In this document: in pieces, positions 42,092 to 55,059 of the stretch
Layout: each line of letters opens with the position of its first letter
Numbering within the stretch: position 1 is the first letter of the stretch
NCBI GenBank assembly: GCA_031308135.1
Contig: JAHLJT010003656.1
Coordinates: forward strand, 49,048,335 to 49,112,334
Length of the DNA: 64,000 nucleotides
Source of the DNA: Acheta domesticus
Taxonomy: Eukaryota > Arthropoda > Insecta > Orthoptera > Gryllidae
Reading direction: 5' to 3'
Translations under genes and position numbers: made by a program
The notes under the pieces: generated by a model
The model's database searches: none
Told to the model about the DNA's origin: nothing
The model's input: only the letters and a program-made list of their open reading frames with translations

Positions 42092-44165
42092 ATATCCTGT
42101 TTTATTATTATTGTTAAAGAGGTTCCGCAAAGATGGTGGTCCTACTCGGCTCCACGGGCTACGTCGCGGCCAAGACTTCGCGAAGCCACGGCGGCTAAGT
42201 GATGGGAAAGTAGTAAAATGAAAGGTAATTTTCCTTGTGTCACTATTATGATAACTTCACTTTCTTTGTGGATTTTTGGAACTTTAATTTCTTTATGGAT
42301 ATATAAACTCTGCAAACTCCCTGATATTTTGATTTCTTTGTGGATATGTCCACTCTGATGTTACTTTAAATTAATTTTAATCTATGACCTGTACAATACC
42401 TGTGTATGTAAACTCTTTGAACTTGTAACCAATTTTAAAAAGTGACTTGTGTCATATCAGAAGTCCGGATGATGCCTACAACTTTAGTTGTTTTATACCT
42501 AGTGACAATTTTTTATCAAAATGCTTCTTCTTTATGTATGATACGCTGTCAACTAACCTGGACACGGTATGTCACAATTTGTACTTTATTATTGTTCAAT
42601 TGCATTATTTATTAGATATTTGGCGCAATTTTATTATTAATTTCTCCATCATATAAACAGAACTCTCAATATGTTTTAGGTTATTTTGAAAAAGACACCA
42701 AATAGGGTCGTAACATCATGAATAATAATAAATAAATTGTCATATATAAAAAAGTGTGTTTTATTAAGGTAAAAAACATTAAAATTATTAAAAAATATTC
42801 CACACTCTCCGCCCAGGACCTCCCCCACCTCCATCAACACCCCTACCACCACAACCAACCACATCCGTGCCTACCCCATCTGTTGCGACCTTCCGTCCCC
42901 TCTGTAGCTTCGCAGCCCTCCAGGCGCGGGCCGCCCCCTCCGTCGCGCAAATTGATAAAAGATGGACGTCCCTCAGAATTCAGCCCCGCCCCGCCAAGGG
43001 AGCGGATTCCACCAGGGAGCGCGTGAAGGGCTAGGGGAGCGCCCTCTAGGGCCGCCGCGCACGATCTGCGGCGGCAAGAAGGCACTGCATTAATGAGCCC
43101 TCGAGGCGAGAAATGCAGCTCTCTGCTGTAATTTTGATGTTGAATATGATGAAGAACAGGCGCGGCTCGTCATTAAAGGCCGTAAGGCGGAGCCTCTCCT
43201 AGAGAAATCGCCGTCCAAAAGAAATTTAAAAATATGTTTGCAAATGTATTTATTAATTAATAATGGAATTATGAGTTGTATTATGTTACAATTATATCAA
43301 AATTTTTTTCGTCGGTTCGTTAACGGCCGTCCGTAACGTATTTAAAGCTGTTGACGGGGAAGAGAGAAGCGTTAGGCTCCCACGTTATTCTCCCATAAGG
43401 CCTGAACAAAACGAGGAGGCGTGACGTCATGCATTCACTGCAGACGCTTACCAGCGGACGAAGGCTGCGGCGAGACAGCCTTTTAGGTGGAGCCTAGGGT
43501 CTGAAGAACGGCGGGCCCACCAGATAGCATTGCTGTGCAGCTCCGCGAGTAGCATTGCGCTTCAACTAGTTTTCCCAGTATGCGGTAGGAGCGCTATACT
43601 TGGGTTTTTCTTTCTTGGTGCATGAGGTCTTGTCTTCTGGGGCCCGGCAAATTCGTTGTGAAACAGAACTTACGAGTACTTGTGATTACTAGTACTAATA
43701 ACTTGTAACTTGTAACTTTTGTGAAATGGGCCCCAGGATAGAATATCTCACGGTATTTCGCGTCGTTCTCAATTGTCTGTATCAAACTTATTATTAATAG
43801 AAATACAATGCAGGCAATGCAATGCATTTGCAGCCTTCCCCATTTCTAAGACCACGAGCCGCGATTGATGAAGAATGAACAACGAGTGAATCGTTCTCTG
43901 CATTTAACACATTCAGATCGCCGCCCTTTAAATCTACGGGGCCGATAGGTCCCTTTTAAATTAAGACGCCCGTAAAGTCTGCAGGCTCTCTACTTCTACA
44001 GAAAACCGCATTGAAAACGGTTCAGGGGCTCCAAATAATTCCTCTAGATAAACACACCTAAATAGAATAAACGATTAAATGGGATATAATATAGGTAAGT
44101 AATAACTGTATAAAATTGTTAATACACTGTTTTATAATCACAGACACTCCAATTTCATTTGTATA
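42092..44165. other. Mostly unique sequence, a CpG block and a MITE-A scrap
   Basis: AT-rich except a CpG-dense block at 42880-43090. Near 43734-43781 the sequence GATAGAATATCTCACGG then TATTTCGCGTCGTTCTC matches the left arm of MITE-A, truncated. No gene recognised. Confidence 0.45.
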
Positions 44166-44166
44166 G

Positions 44167-44213
<47 letters not shown>

Positions 44214-44227
44214 CATCATCATCATCT
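44166..44227 (+). repeat. (TTA)n microsatellite followed by (TCA)n
   Basis: About 16 TTA/ATT triplets, then five TCA-type triplets. Confidence 0.95.
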
Positions 44228-45742
44228 TTACCAGTATCAACAGAATGAGCAGCAGTTGTATTTCGTAGAATTAAGTTCCGTGCTCGGCAGACGAACAGTA
44301 CCAAAATATATAATTTAAAAGGTACTGCAAGATTTCACATTAACTTTGTTTAATCTATGTAAGATGTAACTTACGTTACAAAATTTAAATTATATCCTTC
44401 AAGAGTTCATACAAGGTCACAAGATCATATTTCAAATATTAGGCGAGCAAATCAGATTTTAAGAAACCGAATACAGGTAAAAATTATATGGACTTTGAAT
44501 ATAAAATAAATTATCAAAGAAGCACGCATGTTTGTATAGATAGTTTAGAAAACACTATCCTAGAAGCAGAGCGTGTAAATTGCCATAAGAGCAAATGCAG
44601 TCATAAACAAACTCGACGTGAGTCATACAAACACACCCTGCGAGAGGCAGGCAGGCAGGCAGCCGGAAAGTGCGGCGGGTCTGGTCACAAGTGCGCAGGT
44701 GGCCAAACAAACACGCCGAAAAGCCATCCCACCGAGCGACAGCCCAACACGAGTCAAGTGAGCAGGAGCGAGTGCGCGAGCTGCTTCCTGGACTGCAGGC
44801 GAGCGGCCACCCGCCAGAGGCTCTGAAGGGCGGGGCGGAGCGGGGAGGGGCGTGGAGGGACGGATTGTGGCGGGTCAGATCGGGGCGGGACGGATCGGGT
44901 CGGGGCGGGTCGGAGTGGGTCGGAGCGAATCGGAGCGGAGAGGGGAGGGGCGCGGGCGGGGAGGGGCGCGGCGGGGCGGAGCGGGGGCGGGGCGGGGTCT
45001 GGGCGGGGTCTGGGCGGGGCGGGGCGGGGCGCGGTGGAAAAGGGCACGTGAGACGGGTGCGAGGGACAGGCCAAGAGAAATAGAGAGAGAGGGAGAGAGG
45101 TACAAAGAGAGCGAGCAGGAAGAGGAGAGAGATTGGGGGTGACGCTTCTGGGGCATTGTCGGAAGGAGTGACGTATTGACGAAAGAAGGAGAGGTGGGGG
45201 CGAGGGTAAATAAATGGAAAAAACTGGGAAAGGAAGCGAAGAGAAAGGACGGAAGGGAAGTGACGGGAAGCAGGTAATGAAAGAGATAGGGAGGGGAAGA
45301 AAGCAGGGAGAAGATCATGGTTGACACATACGGGGAAGAGAGGGAGAGATAGCAGAGAGGTAAGGGGGAGAATGGGAAGTGGTTGGCGGAAGGGGACTGG
45401 CGGAGCTAGGGTCGGGAAGAGGCGAAGTGAGAAGGACGAAGGGAATGGACCGCTGCCTGAGACGAGGTCGGGAGCGGCGGTCGCGGGCTGCGATCGGGGA
45501 GCGCGGAGGGGGGGGTGGGGCGGAGGCGCGAGGGAGGGGGCGGTGCCATCTATCTCGCGCGCAGTGACCGGTCAATTCTCCGCCGCGGGGTTCGCCTGGG
45601 CCAGCCCGCCCCGTCCCGCGCCGCCAACTCCTTTCACAGCCGCCCTCTCGCACTTCCCACGGACAAGTTTAGCTCTTGGGGCTCGGGACATTTGGGAATG
45701 CGGGGTCGCGCCCTCGCCCGCCTCTCAGAGTAGGCCACGGTG
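44228..45742. other. AT-rich lead, then 1-kb G-rich island
   Basis: To about 44640 AT-rich. From 44820 to 45050 the plus strand is dominated by GGGGCGG and GGAGCGG motifs, then purine-rich (GAGAGAGG) to 45400 and GC-rich to 45740. Frames are Gly/Arg repeats and are not gene-like. Confidence 0.45.
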
Positions 45743-46297
45743 GGGAGATTGATTGATTGTTAGTGATTGCGAGAGCGTCAACTACAGAGGTCGTTAGTCC
45801 CATAAGTTTAGTGCGTGTTATTTCACGGGAGATTGTGATAATCTTCCCCCGCTGAATGGTGAGATCCGCCGTCGACCTACAGTCTGTTAGCGGGGATTTC
45901 CCAATTAAGTATCTCCCACCAGCGGGGCGTCACCTCAGCCGGCACGAGTTCGAAGCCCCAGACCGGTCTCCCGGCATGTGTAATGGTAGTGTAGAGCATG
46001 TTAGTGTGTGTGTAAGGAGAGAGGATAGGACAAGGAAGAGGAAACAAAGATCGCGCGCGTACCGTGGACCGTTTGTTATGGTACTGCTCCGGTATTCGCT
46101 TAGTGTTGATCGGAGAAAACACGGAAAACTACCGATCACAGCAGCCGGCCGCTAGAATTCTCCTCCAGACACCGACTGAATTGAACCTAGCTGACAAGCT
46201 AGTGTCGAAAATCCTGCCGCCGTCGGGACTCGAACGTAGGACTTTCCGGTCGGAGGCACTGTAGTGATATCAGTAGATGTACTGAGCCACCTCTACC
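45743..46297 (-). mobile_element. SINE-A copy, minus orientation, best preserved
   Basis: Left tail GATTGATTGATTG (CAATCAATC in element orientation). Body with GGGGATTTCCC, GGACAAGGAAGAGG and CGCGCGTACCGTGG. Right tRNA-like head with a B box (GTTCGAGTCCC in reverse complement of 46225-46236) and an A box (TGGCTCAGT, reverse complement of 46281-46291). About 555 bp, longer than most tRNA-SINEs, so the body may be composite. Confidence 0.85.
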
Positions 46298-46560
46298 GGT
46301 AAGGTGAGGAAAGAGTTCCTGAATAAGTGAAATCATTAGTCCTGTAAGTACGGTGCATATAGACCTTGCAGGATGGTGGTATTGCTCTCTCTCTCTCTCT
46401 CTCTGGAACATGATACCCATCGCCGATCTACGCATCTGAACTATAAGCGTGTTTGTTTGTAAGAGGGATGGACGAGACAGAAAAATAGGAAAGGAAATAT
46501 TGCGTGGGCTTATGGCCTGTTTTCCGGAACTCCTTTGCCTGGTATTGATCAACAAAACAA
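46298..46560 (-). mobile_element. Degenerate SINE-A copy adjoining the previous one
   Basis: Immediately downstream, GAAATCATTAGTCCTGTAAG and CGGTGCAT match the left part of SINE-A, followed by body blocks (GGACGAGACAG, GATCAACAAAACAACAGAAA). A (CT)9 run (46382-46403) is inserted. The head is missing or unrecognisable. Confidence 0.55.
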
Positions 46561-46865
46561 CAGAAAACTAACGACTAGAGCAACTGGCGACGTTGGAGAA
46601 GTTTGTATCGCACAAGGACTCTAAATAACAAAGGATGTCGATTTTTAGATAATTTACAGAAGGGCGCGAATTCGCCATGATTTTTGTATTAGTAGTGGTG
46701 CTTCTTGAATATCTGTAAGCGGTACTTAATGATCCCCCAAACCCACATACCGAGTGAGAAGTTTTATGCTACATTGGGATCCACGGCAGTAATAATACTG
46801 TATTAGTAGTGAATATCCTGCAACGAAATAATTGCTAACATTTTCTATGACTATTACCAATGCTA

Positions 46866-47165
46866 GCCCGGCGGCTAGCTCATGGTCAGCGTATTCTCTC
46901 TCCACCATGCGCCCCCGGGTTCGATTCCCGGTCGAGGCAAGACTATAGTGTGCGTTTTCCTTGCAATGTTCCAGTATATGCTGCTGTGTGACGATGAGAA
47001 AATTCACTTCCCAGGTTCCGAAGACCAGCTTACGGCATGGGGATGTCTGCGTGCTAACAACACGTACCCCTTAACCTATGACCGTGAGGCAGGGACGTCG
47101 TCGGTAGGCCTGAGACCGTTCACGGGCTGTAGCACCAAGTACATACAAACATACATTACAAATGC
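46866..47165 (+). mobile_element. SINE-C, plus orientation, tRNA-like head
   Basis: The head GGCGGCTAGCTCATGGTCAG has an A-box-like motif and CGGGTTCGATTCCCGG contains a perfect B box (46918-46928) in a T-arm-like hairpin. A non-tRNA body follows and ends in ACATACAAACATACA. It lacks a full cloverleaf, so it is not a functional tRNA gene. One copy in this window. Confidence 0.75.
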
Positions 47166-48229
47166 TACGAATTCTCTTAGCTGATGCTCCACATTGAAGG
47201 CTGAGTTCAAACTGTTTGGTTCATTGCCCCTCGGACTTCAGGGCTGATGCGACAGAATGGGTGGTGGTGATTGAAACGTGGCAACACAGTCCTTGACGCC
47301 ACATCACTTCATCAGAGCGTTGACATAATGGAAGCACATCATTTCATGATTTGGTTATCCCGTATTTAATGTCACCCTTCTCTACACAACTGTAAAAGAG
47401 GAATCCTGACGTATATTGTGTAACGTAGACAAAAAACAGAATGCTTTCGTGACTTTAAAACGCGGCGCTTTATATCAACTTTCAATCTACATCTTCACCT
47501 TTGCTGCACGTTCAGAGTTGTTCACTTAGTTGATTATGTTCCAACATTGGTCCAGCTTCTAAAGAAGAAATGTGCTAAAACATTGCTCTGTCTTGCATAC
47601 GTGATAGAAGAAGAATTTCAACTTATTCAGTCATGTTGAAAAGCGTAAGCAATAACGCCGCCATGTTAAAACACTGACCTACGACAGGAGCATGAGTATA
47701 CATAAATATGTTGCCCGGAAAAATGCTGCGTTAATATAATGAAAACGCCGTTACAAACAGCTTTATATTGCCAAAGACTTTGAAACATGCCACTTACCCA
47801 AACCCTAAAGTCGTTTCAGTTCCTCACCAAGGTAACAATCTTGGAAAATAGATTTGTGTCCTACTTTGAGATATACGAATGCAATTACCTGCGCACTTAT
47901 GTTTTTTTTTGTCTGGCTCAATATTAGAAAGTGGAAGTGTACCAATTCAAATGAAGAGCTTTTTAAAAAGTGACGTATCTCCATTTCAGTTTTCTATTTT
48001 TTTATTTGTACATATTATTATTATATTTTAAGGCGCTTCTCTACCAGACCCTACTCTTCTGCTAAATGTGTACAAAAATTTCTATGTTAAACTGCAACTG
48101 AAAACTATTGAATCCTGTCTTGAACGGTATGACTCAATACAAATATTGACCATTCCTGAAAAATCGAGTTTCATTGAAGGGCTTCCCTTAGGAAATAAGT
48201 TGTTTCGCGCGTGGAGTGCCCTTGGTTCC
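47166..48229. other. Unique sequence, no gene seen
   Basis: Begins with a possible retroelement scrap (GGACTTCAGGGCTGATGCGA, GGGTGGTGGTGATT near 47237-47270), then AT-rich DNA with nothing recognised. Confidence 0.4.
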
Positions 48230-48760
48230 GGCGACGCAGCGTCCGTCTTGTGCGCGTTTGGCGCCGTAGGACACGGGGCCAGCCGCACGGCGCAGCCCGC
48301 GGGAGCCGGGGTGGGGCGGTGGTGCGGGGTGGGCGGGGCGAGGTGGCGGAGAAGGAGCTATCGGGAAGCGATCTGTCATGGATCCTCACTTCATTTCTGC
48401 CCCTGCCTCGCTCGCTCGGCCAGGCGGGCGGGTGGGGTGGTGCGGGGCGGGGCAGGGCGGGGCGGGATGGGGCGGGCCGGGGCGGGATGGGGCGGGGCGG
48501 GGCGGGGCGGGGGGCGGGGCGGGGGGCGGGGCGGGGGGCGGCGTGGGGCGGGGCGGGGAGGCGCGGGGCGGGGCGGGGCGGGGCGGGGTGGGGCGGGGCG
48601 GGGTGGGGCGGGGCGGGGGTGCAGGGGGTGGGGGCGGGGAGGCGGAGCGGGGAGGCGTGGCGGGTGGGGCGGGGCGGGGGGAGGCGGGGCGGGCGGGCAG
48701 CGCGGCCGTCTCTCCGCGTGATGTATGGCTCAGGGATATCGCGCCGCTGCCCACCCGCGA
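48230..48760 (+). repeat. G-rich island of GGGGCGGGGCGG repeats
   Basis: From about 48430 to 48700 the plus strand consists mainly of GGGGC and GGGGCGG units with occasional GGGATGGGG. Dozens of G4 runs give very strong quadruplex potential. Reading frames are Gly/Ala/Arg-rich artefacts. Confidence 0.85.
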
Positions 48761-49846
48761 GCTCTTTCTCGAATTAATATTTTTCTTCCTGATCCCCTCG
48801 AGCTGGCGGGGTGACCTTCGGAGAGTAGTTGGAGCTGCTGGCGGTGGTGGTGGAGCTTTACGCCTGGGTGATCGTAACTCCTCAGTGATGGCAATGTTTC
48901 TGACATTTTATTTTTCTCCTCTTATTTATACTTCCATCTTTCCTGTTTCTCTTTCCTCTACGCATTATTGCAAGTTTTCTCAGGTTGATATCTTTCTAAT
49001 TATTTTCCCTCTTATTTTACGTATTCTTCCAATTTTTCCATACGTTCTTCTACTCATACTAACTATTCCCATTCTTAGAATTTTACTTACTGTTCCACTT
49101 CTTATTCTCGTAATTTTTTTTTACATATTCTTCAGATACATAGTTTTAAATAAATATCTTTTAATTAAATCTCTATTAAAACGTTTTAGATTAATGGATT
49201 TTAAAGGATTTCATTACATGACCATCTTCTCTTGAATACAGAGGATACAACAAAAAAAGGAAAGTTGCCGAGAATAGAACACGGGATAAGAAAAAATGTA
49301 AGTCCACAAAAGACATAGAGCCAAGCATTTTCCAAACCTATACGTGCACGTACACAATAAAAGCTGTTTTTTAAGTATACAACAAAGGCTATCTCTTTTA
49401 AGTATGAATAAGTAATACATGAAATTCACGTATGTTTATACGAAATTAGAGAGTCCATTTTTATTCAAATTTCATTTTATTTAACATAAGTAACACGATT
49501 ATTTAAAACTTCGCGTGTGAGAGAGAAACTTTTGTAAAGACATTATACATGTGGCATATCTGTAGCCCTTATAAGTACGCAAATCATCCCGACCATCACG
49601 TGCGCTCAGAAGACTTTGCATCAGTATAAAGGAGGCTTGCAATGTACTATTTTTCGAAAAACCGGGGAGTTACCTCACCGCGTCCTCAGTGACGGGGCCG
49701 CATTTTCGAACACTGGCATTTGAAACTTCACTGTCAGCCATGCGTTTCGAGAATACTCGCACCACCACTTACTGCAGACTGCAGTGTTGACATGTTGCAG
49801 GGGACGATAGCAGATCAGTTGTTGAGGCCATGTCGTCTCATCTCTA
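48761..49846. other. Pyrimidine-rich then AT-rich sequence
   Basis: 48900-49140 is T/C-rich, which creates an artificial hydrophobic frame. Otherwise AT-rich with no recognised gene. Confidence 0.45.
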
Positions 49847-50069
49847 TACTGCGATTTTCCTAACTTTGCCCTTCAAGGCCCGTCTTCACGATGGAATATG
49901 TCACGATATTTCGCAGCGTTCTCAGTCGTGCCGCCAGATATCGCGACCTATCAAGCAGTGCTTGCGATCATGCGACTTCTAGCGGCCCGACGAAGAAAGA
50001 CGCAAAATGCCGCGTGATACTCCATCGTGGGCTTAGGGACTTGAGGGCAGAGTAAGAAAAATCGCACTT
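49847..50069. mobile_element. MITE-A copy, 223 bp, TA-flanked
   Basis: Left end TACTGCGATTTTCCTAACTT; right end reads AAAGTGCGATTTTTCTTACT in reverse complement. Inner blocks GATGGAATATGTCACG and TATTTCGC pair with their inverted copies. TA at 49845-49846 and 50070-50071. Part of the right arm is deleted. Confidence 0.8.
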
Positions 50070-50183
50070 TACGTCCTCGCGTTCTTCACGACCTTGGAGG
50101 ATATTCCCATTTACTGTGAGTCGTCGCTTGTAGTGATGGGTCACCGAACTCTTCCCTCCATTTGAAAGCATCTAAGTAAGACA

Positions 50184-50728
50184 TGATTGATTGATCGTGA
50201 TTCCGGGTGCGTCAACTACTAGGGTCATTAGTCGCGTACGTGTAGTGCATGTTTTTTCTGAGGAGGTGGCGGGGGTTTTCCCCCGCTAACTGGCGGGATC
50301 TGGCGCCGACCTACCATCGGCTAGTGGGGTTTTCCCCAACTAGGTATCTCCCACCTGCGGGGCATCATCCCAGCCGGGCCATGTTCTAAGCTCCCGGCCG
50401 GTCTCCCAGCATGTGTGGTAGTGTAGTGCATGGTAGTGTAAGTGCGGTAAAGGAAGAGGATATGAGAAGGAAGAGATAGGAAATATCGCGCGCGGCACTG
50501 CTCAGGCATTCGCCTGGTGTGATCAGAGAAACCACGGAAAGCTACCGATCAGTGCAGCCGGGTGCAATTCTCCTCCAGTCAGCTACTGAATCTGCCCTAG
50601 TGCCAATCTAGTGTCCAAATCAAGCTAGGGTCGAAAATCCTGCCGCCATTAGGACTCGAAACTAGGATCTCCCGATCAGAGGGCCTGCAGTGACATCAGA
50701 TGATGCCCTGATCCACCTCTTCCGGTCT
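50184..50728 (-). mobile_element. SINE-A copy, minus orientation
   Basis: Tail GATTGATTGATCGTGATT at the left, then CCGGGTGCGTCAACTACT, GGGGTTTTCCCCAACTAGG, GAAGGAAGAGATAGG and the tRNA-like head at the right (GGACTCGAAAC, then CTGATCCACCTC). Both promoter boxes have substitutions. Confidence 0.85.
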
Positions 50729-53700
50729 GAGTCAGACAGAAAATATATTGTAATTGATAGAGGTGCTCCAGTGCGTGTCATTTGAGGTCGGCATTTCATA
50801 CCAATAATGTTTTTGGCGTCACAATGAAGTCCCTTGTTATATCAAGTTTTGTTTGTAGTAAAAACTGAACAGTAAATAAACATCCGTATGAGCCAGTCCA
50901 GGGGTCGACCGCGAGGGTTCGTGTGCGTACAAGGCAGGATGAATAGCCCATCAAACAAGGATGAGATGTTAGAAATATCATGTACGTAGCATTGACAATG
51001 AGACCTCCCACTGCATGTGTAAAATGCTCTTCTTGGTCATGCCCAAGAAGTTCGTAATATTTATTCTAAACCACTCTGTATTAGCAGGATACGCCAATAA
51101 ATGTTCTATCAAGTTTCTATTTCTAAGTCTAAGATTTACAAAAAAAAGTCATATTCATTCCAAAAAATGTTCTTTGGAAGCTTCCAAATGATTTACAAAA
51201 TCACTTCGCGCCAGCAATGCTTTCGTTGATACGAAAGTGTGTAAACTAACTGACGTGGTATGCGTAAGATACATGTATATCCAGTTTGCATTCCATCTCT
51301 GTTTGACGATCTGATTGTTCACATTGAATTCAATTACGTATTACGCCTCTTCAAATGTAGGCTGAGCATTTGCTACAAGTGCTAATACCTAGTGTTGTGC
51401 TGACAAAAATGAAAATAACATACTTTAATATCAGCAGTAGATGAAAATATGTTTTGAATATGACGTTTTGTATCAATCCAATTGCAGACTCACATTTTGA
51501 AGATGCGTAATGAGCGTAATTTATAAGTTCGAAACATTTAAAGTCTTTGATAAGCAACTAGCGTCTTTACCAAGTATATATTGAATGCCATCAAAGCTCT
51601 TACGATGAGGAATACAGCATTGGCAGTATGAAACCGAGTTTCTTACATTTATTCGTCATATAACATTCTTTAAAATTCGAAGAATACTGAAAATAGAAAA
51701 ACATTTTTCATTAATCGTGAGAATTACTCTGAATCTCAATTTTTTCCATTCAAAACGACTGTCATTTATGTATTATATGTGAAGAATAATTCATTATACT
51801 TTTGGAATTTCGCAAATCAATCGCCGACAAACAGGTTTAAAAATGTACTTTTGAACTTTGGTTTAAAAGTGCCCAAATACATTGATAGCCTCAAGGAGAC
51901 CACTCCGAAATAAGATTTTAAAATAACAGATCACTCAGTACGTGAACCATTCTATTGTATTATAGACAAGGTTGATTCTATGCTTCAGGAATATGAATAT
52001 CATTGATATTTTTTTGATTAGTTTTTGTTTAAAATAAGACGCAATATTTCGCAAATGATTCTTAGAACTTCAGTTATTACAACGTCGTAGGATGTGGGTA
52101 AAAGACGAAAACTATTATCGTGAAAACCGAAGATTCAGAAAACATTTTGGAAATATTCTTGGTATTTTAGGTTTTGGATTTACGGTTGGACTATGGTTCA
52201 ATAAATTTTGTTTCATATACCATATTATGAAGACACATGGGGCTTCATTTGTCATTCAATCAAATGATTAATGCAAGAAAGCCGATTTTTTATTTTCAGG
52301 GCTTGAAATTCAATAATATTATTGTTTAAATAAATCCAATATATATTATTAGTTATATCGAATTATTAATTAGCAAAACTTTCAAAAACATACAAATTCA
52401 ATTCCGGAGACCTTGTTGAAAATGCGCAAGACAATTTGTACAGGAATAATCACATTCCGTGGAATTCTCCGATTTGACAAAAATATGGAAGAAAATTTCT
52501 CGTACTAAATGTAAGTAACAAAATGGTTAATGAAGAACATACTTAAATAATTATTCGAATAGTCTTTTCCCTCTCCTCCTCTTTCCCTTTCCTCCCCTCT
52601 CCCCTCTCCTCTCCTTTCCCTCTATCTTTCTCTTCCATTTGAAATTCGAGAACATGAACCTCTAGATCGTCTCCTGTATTATTTCAGTAGTACAGTAAGG
52701 GAGTTGGGTATAGTAAAGGAGAGTTCTCGCGCGGGTTTACATGTTTGAAAATATGTAAACAATCGATTTTTTTCAGTTTTCAAATTTCATTTGCCTCCTT
52801 AAACATCCAAAATACAGAGGTTTCACAGCAAAATAAAATCTTCTAGATTTGGCAAGCACGAAGTGAATATTTCGGGAGTAGGTCACGTTACGATTGTTGA
52901 AGTAAATGACGGAGACCAGCAGAGGCGACGCGCCGTTCATGGGCAACGTTTGTGTGAACATACGAACACATCGGCTATTGATCGGATTTCGGGCGTGCTG
53001 TTTAACACGATCAAACATTTATTCAGCTGCACATGCACACAACGTCACATTGTGCTTATTCTCCGTAAAATGGTCGTCAGATAGAAAATTGATCAAATAT
53101 GAACGATGCAGCTTCCGTTCATTTAGCAGGGAACACAACAACCAATCACAAATCAGTGAATCTTTTGTACACCATTAGAAGGCTTCACAACACACTCGGC
53201 GAAAAAGTCAAACATTCAATTACAATGTTGTGCCTGTTCGGCAAATTACGTACTTAAATCAATTTACCAATGAACGTGTGTCCAGAAAGTCAATTTCTAT
53301 CCATCCTTTTATTTGACGACAAAAAACCTAATTTGTAGTACTAGAAATCAAGCACGTAAAAACGTTTTCTTTGTTTACCGATGCTGACCTACATTTACAT
53401 TGAAGAGTATCCTAAAGTTTGGGGGGAAATAAGTATACAATAGAGATGATCTTCAAATTACACTGTAATAGTTCTGATAAAACTTTGTAATCCATTTTTT
53501 CTTCTTTTTATATTGTGGTTATGGTCATTTTTGTAGTTAACTTCCGATTTCCGACTTCATTGGTACGCAACATATTTAATTTAACACACTCGTATACTAT
53601 TTATTTTCTACAACAAAGATTTACAATTTTTTCAACATTAAAAACATATATTGTACGTCACTACAGCTGAAACGTATTGAAAATGCGGATAAGGAAAATA

Positions 53701-54470
53701 TAAATAAAGCATAATCCAAAAGTTCATTATTTATGTACACACACATTAACACTCATATATATGATACCTTCCGTTCATTCTGAAATATCACACGGAATTG
53801 TTAACTTTATATAGTGTTGACAATGCAACCGAATCGATGTCTTCCGTGTAGTAGTTGCAAACGTAATTAAGCCCTCCTAACTTCAATTTTGTTTTAGTAT
53901 AATTATTTGCAACCACATTGGTATCCATTATATATTACAAGTCTTTTTTCCAAAATACACTGTTCTTAGAGTCTAAGTAATTACAGATATGTAAAACAAA
54001 AATCAATGACTGATAGAACTTCCTTGTATATTCTTTGTAACAAAAGAACTCTTCTGTAAAATAAAGTTGAACATTGACATAGTCAAAAAATTTACTCTAA
54101 AATACACTTCACATATTTACACTAGTCTTCAAAATGTTAATTTTGTTTGAAACGGCTCACACTGGAAATCTGCCAACGCCATGACAAGGGATCACCGTCG
54201 TGTCAAAAGGTTCATCTCCATAGATATCTCATCCTTCGTTAATACGTTCGATGCTTACAGCGGTTACAAAAAAAATATTAAATAAAAAAAGCTGTCGAGA
54301 CGAGGGGTATCGTCTGCTCTGACACGGCTCTCCCTGCAGGTCGCCCTTGGTGTTTGTTTCAAAAGGCAGCGGCGCGTAGAATTGCATGCGGCGGATAACC
54401 TCGTTACGGAAATTGGTAATTTAAATAAAATCGATATTGTAACCAATCCCCCTCGCTGTTTGTGCTGGCG
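50729..54470. other. AT-rich sequence, no gene seen
   Basis: About 3.7 kb of AT-rich DNA. A CT-rich tract of about 70 bp lies at 52567-52640. No repeat family or domain recognised. Confidence 0.5.
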
Positions 54471-55059
54471 ATGAACCGCCCGTTGCGTTCGCGCCCCGCC
54501 CCGCCACGCCCCGCCACGCACCCCCGCCCCCCCCGCAGACGCCCACGCCCTTGGCAGCTCTTGCGTGGCGACTGCGTACGCCCTCTGCGGCGGCGCGTTG
54601 GCTTCTCGCCTTTGCCCCATGCAGCCCCGATAAGGCGTGACAGAGATGCAGAGTATTTCGGCAAAACATGTAGTATCAATTGTCAAAAAATGTACATAAC
54701 TATGTAACAAAAACAGTGAGAAGATGTAATAATTATGTAAGATATGATTGTTCGAACAAGTTATCATAGGTTCATTTTCTTATGTTCCATTCTGAAGCAC
54801 ATCGCATGGTTTCGCAACCTCGCTTTTATACAACTCTTTGTTGCCCAGCGCAGCTGCGGCCAGCTTCTTAGGAAATCTAACGCCCCCGGCATTCGACGTA
54901 CTCAGCCGCTGCCGCATTTGGCGGACGCCGTTACAATTGATTTGTAACATAACAGCTCAGGTCCCTCCTGTTAATTTCATATTAATGGCGTAATTTCTAT
55001 AATTTAAAATCATGCCTAATTTATACTTTGTTTATGAATTCCTTTCTTTCTTAATTTGA
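54471..55059. other. Short GC-rich patch then AT-rich
   Basis: 54480-54640 is GC-rich (CCCCGCCCCGCCACGCC); the rest is AT-rich and unrecognised. Confidence 0.4.

Noticed and set aside
46872..46940. Possible functional tRNA gene
   Set aside because: A and B boxes are present but acceptor and anticodon stems do not form a cloverleaf, and a SINE body follows.
48378..49235. 285-codon frame with a Gly-rich N-terminus and a membrane-protein-like C-terminus
   Set aside because: The hydrophobic half comes from a T/C-rich tract and the Gly half from GGGGC repeats; no recognisable topology or homology.
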